NCBI GenBank assembly: GCA_035647435.1
Contig: DASRNM010000085.1
Span: 1 to 13,609, forward strand
Direction of reading: 5' to 3'
DNA from: JAAZFZ01 sp035647435
GTDB lineage: Bacteria > Bacillota > Clostridia > Oscillospirales > Acutalibacteraceae
Length of the DNA stretch: 13,609 nt
Part shown: piece after piece, positions 1 to 6,106 of the stretch
How positions within the stretch are numbered: position 1 is the first letter of the stretch
Layout of the letters: the number at the start of each line of letters is the position of its first letter
Position numbers and translations under genes: made by a program
The notes under the pieces: model-generated
What the model was told of the DNA's origin: nothing
The model's input: the letters and a program-made list of their open reading frames with translations, nothing else
Databases searched by the model: none

Positions 1-271
1 GCGCAGGATATTTGAAGGGAGCTTTCCCTAGTACGAGAGGACCGGGATGGACGCACCTCTGGTGCACCAGTTGTCACGCCAGTGGCATAGCTGGGTAGCT
101 AAGTGCGGATGAGATAAACGCTGAAAGCATCTAAGCGTGAAGCTCACCTTAAGATGAGATATCCCACCATTTATGGGTAAGACCCCATGTAGACTACATG
201 GTTGATAGGTCGGAGGTGTAAGTATGGTAACATATTTAGCTGACCGATACTAATAGGTCGAGGGCTTGACC
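1..271 (+). rRNA. rrl: 23S ribosomal RNA, 3' end (partial)
   Basis: This is the last ~270 bases of large-subunit rRNA; the 5' part lies outside the window. The sarcin-ricin loop, the elongation-factor binding site, is readable as AGTACGAGAGGACC near 29-42. It is followed by the conserved blocks GGGATGGACGCACC, GCTGGGTAGCTA and CTGAAAGCATCTAAGC. The 3' end is placed at the usual closing block (about 245-271), just after GAGGGCTTGACC; it may be off by a few bases. The gene is followed on the same strand by 5S rRNA and tRNA-Asn, the normal rRNA operon order. Confidence 0.97.
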
Positions 272-413
272 AAAGCATTGTGTAAAGCAGTGCAAATGGT
301 TAAAACTAAATTCCAACTGAAGAAGTTGGGTGTTCTCTTAAAAGAGTAACATGTCGTAGAGCAGAGATCATTATACAGTTTTGAGGGTGCAAACCCTAAT
401 TGAATAGAAATAT
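272..413 (+). other. 23S-5S internal transcribed spacer
   Basis: This 142-base spacer carries no tRNA and no convincing ORF. It holds three small hairpins: CCAACT/AGTTGG (313-318 with 324-329), CTCTT/AAGAG (335-339 with 342-346), and AGGGT/ACCCT (384-388 with 393-397) closing a GCAA tetraloop. Such elements are plausible substrates or guides for rRNA processing nucleases, but that role is an inference. Confidence 0.75.
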
Positions 414-530
<117 letters not shown>

Positions 531-538
531 TTTTTTAT

Positions 539-614
539 TCCTCAATAGCTCAGCAGGTAGAGCATGCGGCTGTTAACCGCAGGGTCGTTGGTTCGAGTCC
601 AACTTGAGGAGCCA
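539..614 (+). tRNA. tRNA-Asn (anticodon GUU)
   Basis: A complete cloverleaf of 76 bases. The acceptor stem is TCCTCAA (539-545) with TTGAGGA (604-610), followed by discriminator G611 and an encoded CCA at 612-614. The D arm contains AGCTCAGCAGGTAGAGC. The anticodon stem TGCGG/CCGCA (565-569 with 577-581) holds the loop CTGTTAA, giving anticodon GTT at 572-574 (asparagine). The T arm contains GGTTCGAGTCC. It begins eight bases after 5S rRNA and is probably co-transcribed with the rRNA operon. Confidence 0.98.
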
Positions 615-622
615 ATAAAGTC

Positions 623-652
623 AGTCTCGCCAGTAGGCGGGGCTTTCTTTTT
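623..652 (+). terminator. Terminator of the rRNA-tRNA operon
   Basis: AGTCTCGCC (623-631) pairs with GGCGGGGCT (636-644), including G-T pairs, across the loop AGTA. A T-rich run TTCTTTTT follows to 652. It sits nine bases after the tRNA CCA end and before the next promoter, so it should end rRNA operon transcription. Confidence 0.85.
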
Positions 653-662
653 GTTGGAATAA

Positions 663-691
663 TTGCCTAAGCATTTTGAATATGCTATTAT
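663..691 (+). promoter_or_regulatory. Sigma-A type promoter for the BNR/sialidase-like gene
   Basis: The -35 box TTGCCT (663-668, four of six consensus bases) and the -10 box TATTAT (686-691, five of six) are separated by 17 bases. The promoter lies between the rRNA operon terminator and the downstream gene, which supports independent transcription of that gene. Prediction from motif match only. Confidence 0.6.
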
Positions 692-733
692 TTAAAGGAA
701 CAATCAAACATTATGAAGATTGGAGCTGAAGCA

Positions 734-1828
734 ATGCAAGATTTTATAAAGCAAACAAAAGTAGTGCTTAATATTCCGCCAACAAGGGAGCAACCTCGAA
801 ACAGTGAGGGGGATTTTATTAGATTAAATGACGGGCGAATTATGTTTGCATACAGTCAATATTCAGGCGGAGTGGATGACCATGCGCCGTGCAACATTGC
901 CGCGGTTTTTTTATCTTATAATGGTGATGAGGTCGTCGGTGGTCCAAAAATTCTTGTGAAAGCATCGGAGCACTTTGTCAAGAATATAATGAGTGTCACC
1001 CTTTTGCGAATGAAAAACGGAGATTTGGGGTTGTTCTACCTTGTCAAGAACAACGATGCCACATCAAGTTATGTTTTGCGCCGTTCCGCTGATGAAGGGC
1101 AAACCTTTGGTGAGCCTGTATTTTGCTTGCCGGATAAGTTCGCAGGCTATTATGTAGTCAACAATTGTCGTGTGCTAAGAACACGAGACGGTCGACTTTA
1201 TGTGCCTGCCGCATTACACAGAAGTGCTGTTAATGATGAGAAAGTGACTATAAATGAGGGCTATGGTGTTTGCCATTTGTTTTATTCAGACGATGACGGC
1301 ATAAGTTGGCAGGAGCACGACACCCATTTCGTGATAGATACTACAGACACAAAAACAGGTTTGCAGGAGCCGGACATTATTGAGCTTTCTAGCGGTGTTT
1401 TGAAGATGTATTTTCGCACTGACAGAATGTATCAATATGAGTGCTACTCGCATGATAATGGGCGGCACTGGACAAAGCCCGAGGCATCTTGCTTTACATC
1501 ACCTAACTCACCGATGAAAATTTCTCAAAATCCTTATGATGGAAGTTATTTTGCTGTTTGGAACCCTATCCCACAATATATTGGCAGAGAAGCTGACGAC
1601 GAAGGCTTTTTTAATGGAGGGCGTACACCTCTTGTGATCGCGAAAAGCAATGATGGTATAAACTTTGATAAGCCCATTGAACTTGAGAATGACCCCAATC
1701 GGGGCTATTGCTACCCTGCCGTGTTTTTTGTGGATAAAAATACAATTTTACTCTCATATTGTAGTGGAGGATTTGAGGATTTAAAGAGCTGTCTGACAAA
1801 AACAACAATCAGAAAAATTGTAATATGA
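734..1828 (+). CDS. BNR/Asp-box sialidase-like protein (putative cytoplasmic glycosidase)
   Basis: A 364-residue beta-propeller protein of the sialidase (BNR_2-like) superfamily, whose members cleave terminal sialic acids or other glycan ends. Residues below are counted from the start at 734. Asp-box repeats (S-x-D-x-G-x-T/S/R-W/F) are visible at about 118-125 (SADEGQTF), 185-192 (SDDDGISW) and 239-246 (SHDNGRHW), with a degenerate one near 305-310. The segment QEPDIIELSSG...FRT (211-229) resembles the sialidase stretch with a conserved Glu and an active-site Arg. SPMKI..NP and AVWNP (259-278) also look family-like. A usual N-terminal RIP/FRIP arginine motif is not evident, so sialidase activity is not assured. 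There is no signal peptide or membrane segment, so the protein is probably cytoplasmic. The ORF opens upstream at ATG 713, but GGAG at 722-725 lies eight bases before ATG 734, which I prefer; the upstream ATG would add seven residues. The gene stands alone between two terminators. Confidence 0.75.
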   Translation: MQDFIKQTKVVLNIPPTREQPRNSEGDFIRLNDGRIMFAYSQYSGGVDDHAPCNIAAVFLSYNGDEVVGGPKILVKASEHFVKNIMSVTLLRMKNGDLGLFYLVKNNDATSSYVLRRSADEGQTFGEPVFCLPDKFAGYYVVNNCRVLRTRDGRLYVPAALHRSAVNDEKVTINEGYGVCHLFYSDDDGISWQEHDTHFVIDTTDTKTGLQEPDIIELSSGVLKMYFRTDRMYQYECYSHDNGRHWTKPEASCFTSPNSPMKISQNPYDGSYFAVWNPIPQYIGREADDEGFFNGGRTPLVIAKSNDGINFDKPIELENDPNRGYCYPAVFFVDKNTILLSYCSGGFEDLKSCLTKTTIRKIVI

Positions 1829-1843
1829 ATAGAAAATGACATC

Positions 1844-1870
1844 AAAAAAGCCGAGATAATTCGGCTTTAA
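1844..1870. terminator. Bidirectional terminator between the sialidase-like gene and tetR
   Basis: AAAGCCGA (1847-1854) and TCGGCTTT (1861-1868) form an eight-bp stem with a six-base loop. Reading leftward, the stem is followed by a run of six T (complement of 1844-1849), so it serves the minus-strand regulator gene well. Reading rightward, the T run is the TTT of the stem and is weaker. It lies between two convergent genes and probably serves both. Confidence 0.8.
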
Positions 1871-1903
1871 ATTATTTCGCATGCTCGTTGTTGATGTGTG
1901 AGA

Positions 1904-2446
1904 CTACAACGAAATGCTGTCTATTATAACATTTGAGAAGCTTTTTAAGGGGAAATTGTTATCAGATTGGAGCCACATGTTTATAATGCTTATTATCCCT
2001 GCGGAATAGAATTCAAGTCTATATTCGGTTGACTGGTCGGAAACAGGAGTTTTTTGAATAAATCGGCGGAGGGTAGATTTTATTCTATTCTTAAGCGCAT
2101 TGGCAAACATGGGGTCTCCGTTAGGACCTAACAGTTTTTCAAAATACTCTTTGTTTTCAAAAAACTTTTTAAATGATGCCTCGGTTTGATCCCTCATTTC
2201 ATTGTTGTCAAGAATGAGAGAAAAGCAGTGATCTGTTTCATCAAGCAGGTCGCTTTCAATTTCACTAAGGATGTCATAAATATCGTGGAAATAGTTATAA
2301 AAGGTGCCCCTATTATAGCCGGCCACATGAACTATTTCCCTAATTGATATTCGCTCTATTCGCTTTTCAAAATAAACTTTCCAAAACGCTTGTTTAAGGT
2401 TGCTTCTGGTTATTCCCGTTTCTTCATTGTGCATTTCGTTATTCAT
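1904..2446 (-). CDS. TetR/AcrR family transcriptional regulator
   Basis: A 180-residue one-component regulator. The N-terminal helix-turn-helix is typical of TetR: ISIREIVHVAGYNRGTFYNYF at about residues 33-53, followed by the usual D-I-Y-D-I-L helix. The C-terminal ligand/dimer domain ends with EFYSAGIISIINMWLQSDNNFP (near 146-167), a pattern I associate with the TetR_C_8 (DhaS-like) group. Its ligand cannot be read from the sequence. ATG at 2446 is preceded by AAGGGGG seven bases upstream, a strong ribosome site. It is divergent from the ABC exporter gene at 2597 across 150 bases that hold promoters for both and a 19-bp palindrome. Control of itself and of the exporter is therefore the simplest inference. 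It ends before a shared bidirectional terminator. Confidence 0.9.
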   Translation of the reverse strand: MNNEMHNEETGITRSNLKQAFWKVYFEKRIERISIREIVHVAGYNRGTFYNYFHDIYDILSEIESDLLDETDHCFSLILDNNEMRDQTEASFKKFFENKEYFEKLLGPNGDPMFANALKNRIKSTLRRFIQKTPVSDQSTEYRLEFYSAGIISIINMWLQSDNNFPLKSFSNVIIDSISL

Positions 2447-2466
2447 AGTGAAACCCCCTTGGTTAA

Positions 2467-2494
2467 ATTATAACGGTTTGAGTCAGTTTGTCCA
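2467..2494 (-). promoter_or_regulatory. Promoter of the tetR-family gene
   Basis: On the minus strand, -35 TGGACA (complement of 2489-2494; five of six consensus) and -10 TATAAT (complement of 2467-2472; perfect) are 16 bases apart. The -10 box lies ~20 bases upstream of the regulator start codon. Confidence 0.7.
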
Positions 2495-2509
2495 TACTTA
2501 TTGAAAACT

Positions 2510-2528
2510 TTTAACACTTTATGTTAAA
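2510..2528. promoter_or_regulatory. Candidate TetR operator (19-bp palindrome)
   Basis: TTTAACA (2510-2516) and TGTTAAA (2522-2528) are perfect seven-bp inverted arms around a five-base centre. The site lies between the two divergent -35 boxes, where a TetR dimer could affect both promoters. A second inverted repeat overlaps it: CTTTATGTT (2517-2525) with AACATAAAG (2546-2554), whose right arm falls in the spacer of the exporter promoter. Operator function is inferred from position and symmetry. Confidence 0.5.
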
Positions 2529-2535
2529 TTGTTTA

Positions 2536-2564
2536 TTGAAATAGCAACATAAAGCTTTTAAAAT
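2536..2564 (+). promoter_or_regulatory. Promoter of the ABC exporter gene
   Basis: -35 TTGAAA (2536-2541) and -10 TAAAAT (2559-2564, five of six) are 17 bases apart, upstream of the GGGGAGG ribosome site at 2583-2589. An arm of an inverted repeat (AACATAAAG, 2546-2554) lies inside the spacer, which would suit repression. Confidence 0.6.
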
Positions 2565-2596
2565 TAATTTACATACTTAAATGGGGAGGCGAAGAA

Positions 2597-4297
2597 TTGA
2601 AAATAAGTCCGGAATGTAAAAAGCAGTTTATGTATAAAAACAGGATGAATTTCTGGTTCACGATTTCAATGGTATTTATTGATTCGGGAGTTGCCATATG
2701 CATTGCTTTTATTATTAAAAGCATTACCGAGGCAATGGAAACAACAGATTTCGGTAAACTTAGGCAAGCAATTCTTCTCACCGCAATTGCAACAGCCGCA
2801 AACTTTTTCGTCGGGTTCATGCAAAAAAAATATCGAAACAGGTATTTAAAAAAAGCTCTTTTACAGTTTAAAATGTTTATCTTTGAAAAACTGTTGAAAA
2901 AATCAATCAATGAATTTGGAAACACTACAACAGGCACATTCATTTCGGCTTTTTCTAATGACCTTGTTTCAGTAGAAACTCATTATTTGGCAGGAAACAT
3001 CGGCCTTGTAACAAACATTTCTCTGCTTGTCGGCGGTATAGTTGCGATGGCGTATATAAATTGGATTCTTATGCTTTGCGTTGTTGCTGCAAGCATTCTG
3101 CCATGCGCAATATCTCTAAAATACGGCACAAAAATTACTGCAAGGGAAAAGCAAACATCAATTAGAAATGCAGGGTTTGTTGAACAGATTAAAGATCTAC
3201 TGAATGGTTTTATAGTAATCAAAAGCTTTAAAGCTGAGAACGAGGCCCTTCAAATATTTGAAAGTGAAAATATTTCTGTTGAAGAAGCAAAACGCAAACG
3301 TCGTGAAACAAACGACACAGTTTCGATTCTCGGCGATATTTCATTTATAGTGATAACTGTTCTTATTGTGGCGGTCGGTACATTTTTTGTTTTTAAAAGT
3401 GTTATGACAATCGGCGGAGTTATTGCATTTGTTGAGCTTTCGAGCACTGTGCTCAACCCTATCAAAAGGCTTGTGCCGCTTTGGAGCAACAGAAAATCGG
3501 CAATAGCAATTATCAATAGGATAGCGGATTTTGTAGAAATTGAACATGAGGCAGAAGAAAAGGCAATGATATCAGAATTTAACGACTCCATTGTTGTGAA
3601 GAACGTCAAGTTTGAATATGAAACGGGTAAAACTGTTTTAAACACAATCAATCAAACCTTTGAAAAAGGGAAAAGCTATGCCATTGTCGGCAACAGTGGC
3701 GGTGGAAAATCAACTCTTTTGAGCCTTCTCATGGGACATTTTAGCACATATGAGGGCAATATACTTTTTGATGACAAGGAATTAAGAGATATAAGTCTTG
3801 ACAGCCTTTATGACATTGTTTCGGTTATTCAACAAAATGTTTTTCTTTTCGACAGTAGTATAAAAAACAATATAACAATGTTTAAAGACTTTCCAGAGGA
3901 AAAATACAATGCAGCCGTAAAGAACGCAGGATTGTCGGACTTGATTGAAAAGAAGGGTAACGATTATGCTTGTGGTAGCTCAGGTTGCAATCTTTCGGGC
4001 GGGGAGAAGCAAAGGGTTTCAATAGCACGATGTCTTATCAGGGAAACGCCTGTGTTGCTTATGGACGAGGCAACGGCATCACTTGACAACGCCACAGCAA
4101 CCGAGGTGACGAATTCAATTTTAAACATTGACGGGCTTACACGGATTATAGTAACCCATAAGCTTGAAGAAAGCACAATGGAAAAATATGATGAAATAAT
4201 AGTTGTTAACAACGGTGATATTGTCGAAAGAGGCGGATACACAGAGCTTATGGGCATGAAAAAATATTTTTATTCTCTTTTCAATGTTTTGCAATAA
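2597..4297 (+). CDS. ABC exporter half-transporter (fused permease and ATPase)
   Basis: A 566-residue type I ABC exporter half that should dimerise in the cytoplasmic membrane and pump an unknown substrate outward. Residues ~15-300 form the membrane domain, with hydrophobic segments near 18-40, 55-75, 133-153, 156-176, 246-266 and 270-288. Residues ~330-566 are the ATPase. It shows Walker A GNSGGGKST (365-373), Q-loop QQN (412-414), signature LSGGE (466-470), Walker B VLLMDE (486-491, catalytic E491) and switch His521. All key residues are present, so it looks active. The start is TTG at 2597, chosen because GGGGAGG (2583-2589) sits seven bases upstream; the next ATG (2630) has no such site. 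The divergent TetR gene suggests inducible export, for example of a drug, peptide or toxic metabolite. No partner half is nearby, so it is probably a homodimer. A terminator follows. Confidence 0.92.
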   Translation: MKISPECKKQFMYKNRMNFWFTISMVFIDSGVAICIAFIIKSITEAMETTDFGKLRQAILLTAIATAANFFVGFMQKKYRNRYLKKALLQFKMFIFEKLLKKSINEFGNTTTGTFISAFSNDLVSVETHYLAGNIGLVTNISLLVGGIVAMAYINWILMLCVVAASILPCAISLKYGTKITAREKQTSIRNAGFVEQIKDLLNGFIVIKSFKAENEALQIFESENISVEEAKRKRRETNDTVSILGDISFIVITVLIVAVGTFFVFKSVMTIGGVIAFVELSSTVLNPIKRLVPLWSNRKSAIAIINRIADFVEIEHEAEEKAMISEFNDSIVVKNVKFEYETGKTVLNTINQTFEKGKSYAIVGNSGGGKSTLLSLLMGHFSTYEGNILFDDKELRDISLDSLYDIVSVIQQNVFLFDSSIKNNITMFKDFPEEKYNAAVKNAGLSDLIEKKGNDYACGSSGCNLSGGEKQRVSIARCLIRETPVLLMDEATASLDNATATEVTNSILNIDGLTRIIVTHKLEESTMEKYDEIIVVNNGDIVERGGYTELMGMKKYFYSLFNVLQ

Positions 4298-4315
4298 AAA
4301 ACAACAATAAGATTT

Positions 4316-4351
4316 AACCCCTGAGGTTTTATAAAGCCACAGGGGTTTTTA
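4316..4351 (+). terminator. Terminator after the ABC exporter gene
   Basis: AACCCCTG (4316-4323) pairs with CAGGGGTT (4340-4347), followed by TTT. The intervening bases can extend the stem with GG/CC and T/A pairs after an A-A mismatch. It lies 18 bases past the stop codon. Confidence 0.85.
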
Positions 4352-4371
4352 TAAAAAATGTATCTGAAATA

Positions 4372-4400
4372 TTTACAACTGGTATATATTCTGTTAGACT
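4372..4400 (+). promoter_or_regulatory. Possible promoter of the EamA transporter gene
   Basis: -35 TTTACA (4372-4377, five of six) and -10 TAGACT (4395-4400, four of six) are 17 bases apart. It follows the ABC gene terminator and precedes the EamA start by ~55 bases. Motif match only. Confidence 0.45.
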
Positions 4401-4455
4401 AATAAAGCTTAGGCCTTTTATAGGTTCATAGACTGATTTTTGGGGGAATAAAACT

Positions 4456-5346
4456 ATGTGGTTTTGGCTTTCACTTGTGGCCATTTTATTTTGGAGCGGC
4501 TCTGATTTGTTTTCAAAGATGGGCTCACAGCCAAAGGATAAATTTAGCCATTGGAAAATGGTTATGGCTGTCGGTGCAACAATGGGTATTCATGCGGTAG
4601 TAATGTTGCTTCTTGGCGCAGAATTCTCGTTGCGTGATGTAATCACATATTTGCCGGCCTCGGTGCTGTACATATTGTCGATGGTTTTGGGTTATGTCGG
4701 CCTAAGATATATTGAGCTGTCGCTTTCAACACCTATATGCAATTCCTCAGGTGCGGTTGCGGCGGTGTTATGTTTTGTGTTTCTAAAAGAAACTATGTCA
4801 GTTTTGCAGTTTTTTGCGGTTGGTATTGTTACTATCTCAATATTCTCGCTTTCTGCTATTGAAAAAAGAAAAAACAATAGGATTTTACGAACTCATGGAG
4901 TTTTACCCGATTCAAAATACACCAAAAGCCTTATTGCAATTTTGTTCCCGATTCTTTATTGTTTGATAGACGGAGCAGGGACTTTTGTCGATGCACTTTT
5001 GCTTGACGGTCACATTAAAGAAGAGGCCGCAAACATCGCATACGAGTTCACATTTTTTTTCATGGCAGTGGCAGCGTTTGTATATGTTGTTGTAATTAAA
5101 AAACAGAAAATTATTTTGTCAAAAGAAAAGCCGAAAATGATTGCAGCGTTGTGCGAAACCGCAGGGCAATTTGCTTATATATACGCATTGGGCGACAATG
5201 CAATTGTTGCCGCTCCGTTGATTTCGTCTTATTGCATTTTCTCTCTCGTTTGGGCAAGATTTATTCTCAAAGAAAAACTGACAAAGGGGCAATATGCCGT
5301 GATTGCGGCAGCGTTTGTTGGGATTATAATATTAGGCATGGAATAA
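4456..5346 (+). CDS. EamA/DMT family membrane transporter
   Basis: A 296-residue integral membrane protein of the drug/metabolite transporter superfamily with two EamA repeats (about 3-133 and 158-294) and about ten predicted membrane helices. Each repeat ends in the family pattern: a hydrophobic helix, a short K-E-T (111-113) or K-E-K-L (272-275) motif, then another hydrophobic helix rich in G/I/A (119-133, 281-294). A charged cytoplasmic linker (~135-157) joins the halves. Members export amino acids, metabolites or drugs, or take up sugars; the substrate cannot be assigned. ATG 4456 is preceded by GGGGG at 4442-4446 with nine bases between. The gene appears monocistronic, with a terminator before and after it. 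Neither the ABC gene upstream nor the convergent amidase gives a clear functional link. Confidence 0.88.
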   Translation: MWFWLSLVAILFWSGSDLFSKMGSQPKDKFSHWKMVMAVGATMGIHAVVMLLLGAEFSLRDVITYLPASVLYILSMVLGYVGLRYIELSLSTPICNSSGAVAAVLCFVFLKETMSVLQFFAVGIVTISIFSLSAIEKRKNNRILRTHGVLPDSKYTKSLIAILFPILYCLIDGAGTFVDALLLDGHIKEEAANIAYEFTFFFMAVAAFVYVVVIKKQKIILSKEKPKMIAALCETAGQFAYIYALGDNAIVAAPLISSYCIFSLVWARFILKEKLTKGQYAVIAAAFVGIIILGME

Positions 5347-5355
5347 ACAAAAAAA

Positions 5356-5388
5356 GAGCAAAGCCCCGAAATTGCTCGGGGCTTTAAT
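5356..5388. terminator. Bidirectional terminator between the EamA and amidase genes
   Basis: AAAGCCCCGA (5360-5369) and TCGGGGCTTT (5376-5385) form a perfect ten-bp stem with a six-base loop. T-rich sequence follows on the right, and an A-rich run on the left gives T's for the minus strand. A competing stem is also present: GAGCAA (5356-5361) with TTGCTC (5372-5377), sharing bases with the main hairpin. Confidence 0.88.
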
Positions 5389-5404
5389 TTTAATTGTCAT
5401 TAAT

Positions 5405-5974
5405 TTAAGAAAATCCAAAGTAATTCAAAAGCCCTGTGTAAATGCCGTATGCGAACTGGTATTGCATATCACGAAGCTTTTTTGCATCCGACTCGTTTGA
5501 AAGATATGCCATCTCGACTAAATTGGCAGGCATGTTTGTTCTGCGTAAAACATAAAAATCTGGGTTTACCCGAACACCGTTGTCCCTTGTGCCTACGGTT
5601 TGTACAATGCCCTCAAGAATATTTTGAGCAAGCCAATTTGCTTGGGTGTTGCGCCTATATATATAAACCTCTGTGCCATTAATCGCAGGGTTTACATTTG
5701 CGTTGGCGTGTATACTCAAAAAATAGTCGGCAGGCCATGAATTTGCCATTCTGACCCTTTGTGCAAGGCTTGTTGCGTTGGAAGTCCCGAGAACAGTTGT
5801 AGGGGTTGGTCTTGAAACGCGTGCATCAAATCGTTTGTCTTTGTCTAATAAATCCTTGAGGAATATACCGACTTGATATGTTATATCCTGTTCAAAAAGC
5901 CCATGCCCGACTGCGCCGGTGTTGTGGAAACCTGTCGGATTATGCCCCTGATCGATAAAAATTTTAATTGCCAA
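5405..5974 (-). CDS. N-acetylmuramoyl-L-alanine amidase (Amidase_3)
   Basis: A 189-residue zinc amidase that cuts the bond between MurNAc and the peptide stem of peptidoglycan. The whole chain is one Amidase_3 catalytic domain: zinc ligands H11 (in IDQGH), E28 and H89 (in SIHANA), and catalytic E154 (in LVEMAYLSN). SLAQRVRMAN (69-78) is also family-typical. It has no signal peptide, membrane anchor or wall-binding domain, unlike secreted CwlB or CwlD types, so it may act after lysis, in a sporulation compartment, or be exported by other means. I place the start at TTG (complement of 5972-5974). It is preceded by AGAAGTGATC, which matches eight of ten bases of the full anti-16S consensus. The reading frame stays open to 6073, but that upstream part overlaps the terminator of the lipase-like gene and lacks family homology. 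Convergent with the EamA gene. Confidence 0.87.
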   Translation of the reverse strand: MAIKIFIDQGHNPTGFHNTGAVGHGLFEQDITYQVGIFLKDLLDKDKRFDARVSRPTPTTVLGTSNATSLAQRVRMANSWPADYFLSIHANANVNPAINGTEVYIYRRNTQANWLAQNILEGIVQTVGTRDNGVRVNPDFYVLRRTNMPANLVEMAYLSNESDAKKLRDMQYQFAYGIYTGLLNYFGFS

Positions 5975-5984
5975 GTGATCACTT
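5973..5984. promoter_or_regulatory. 12-bp palindrome over the amidase ribosome site and start
   Basis: AAGTGATCACTT is a perfect palindrome that covers the end of the ribosome binding sequence and the first bases of the proposed TTG start of the amidase. The GTGATC part is explained by complementarity to the 16S 3' end. The other half may be chance or a protein-binding site. Confidence 0.3.
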
Positions 5985-6049
5985 CTTTTCTGTTTTTTTA
6001 TTATCACTATCAGTATATTTGAAAAACACCGACTTTGTTCGCAAAATTT

Positions 6050-6084
6050 AAAATAGCACCTTGAATCAAGCATTTCAAGGCGCT
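6050..6084 (-). terminator. Terminator after the lipase-like gene
   Basis: On the minus strand, AGCGCCTTGAA (complement of 6074-6084) pairs with TTCAAGGTGCT (complement of 6055-6065) over 11 positions with one G-T pair and an eight-base loop. ATTTT follows. It lies 22 bases past the stop codon of the lipase-like gene, and shows that the amidase downstream is a separate unit. Confidence 0.85.
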
Positions 6085-6106
6085 GTTTTAAAACATAAAT
6101 TATTTA

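Noticed and set aside
539..614. tRNA-Asn as an integration site for a genomic island reaching to the lon operon
   Set aside because: No integrase, no second copy of the tRNA 3' end and no other mobility gene is visible in the window; the genes between have ordinary single-unit structure.
5975..6073. N-terminal extension of the amidase (33 residues with a short hydrophobic stretch) as an anchor
   Set aside because: Its first codons fall in the terminator stem of the lipase-like gene, no ribosome site precedes that ATG, and the Amidase_3 domain begins right at the TTG start.
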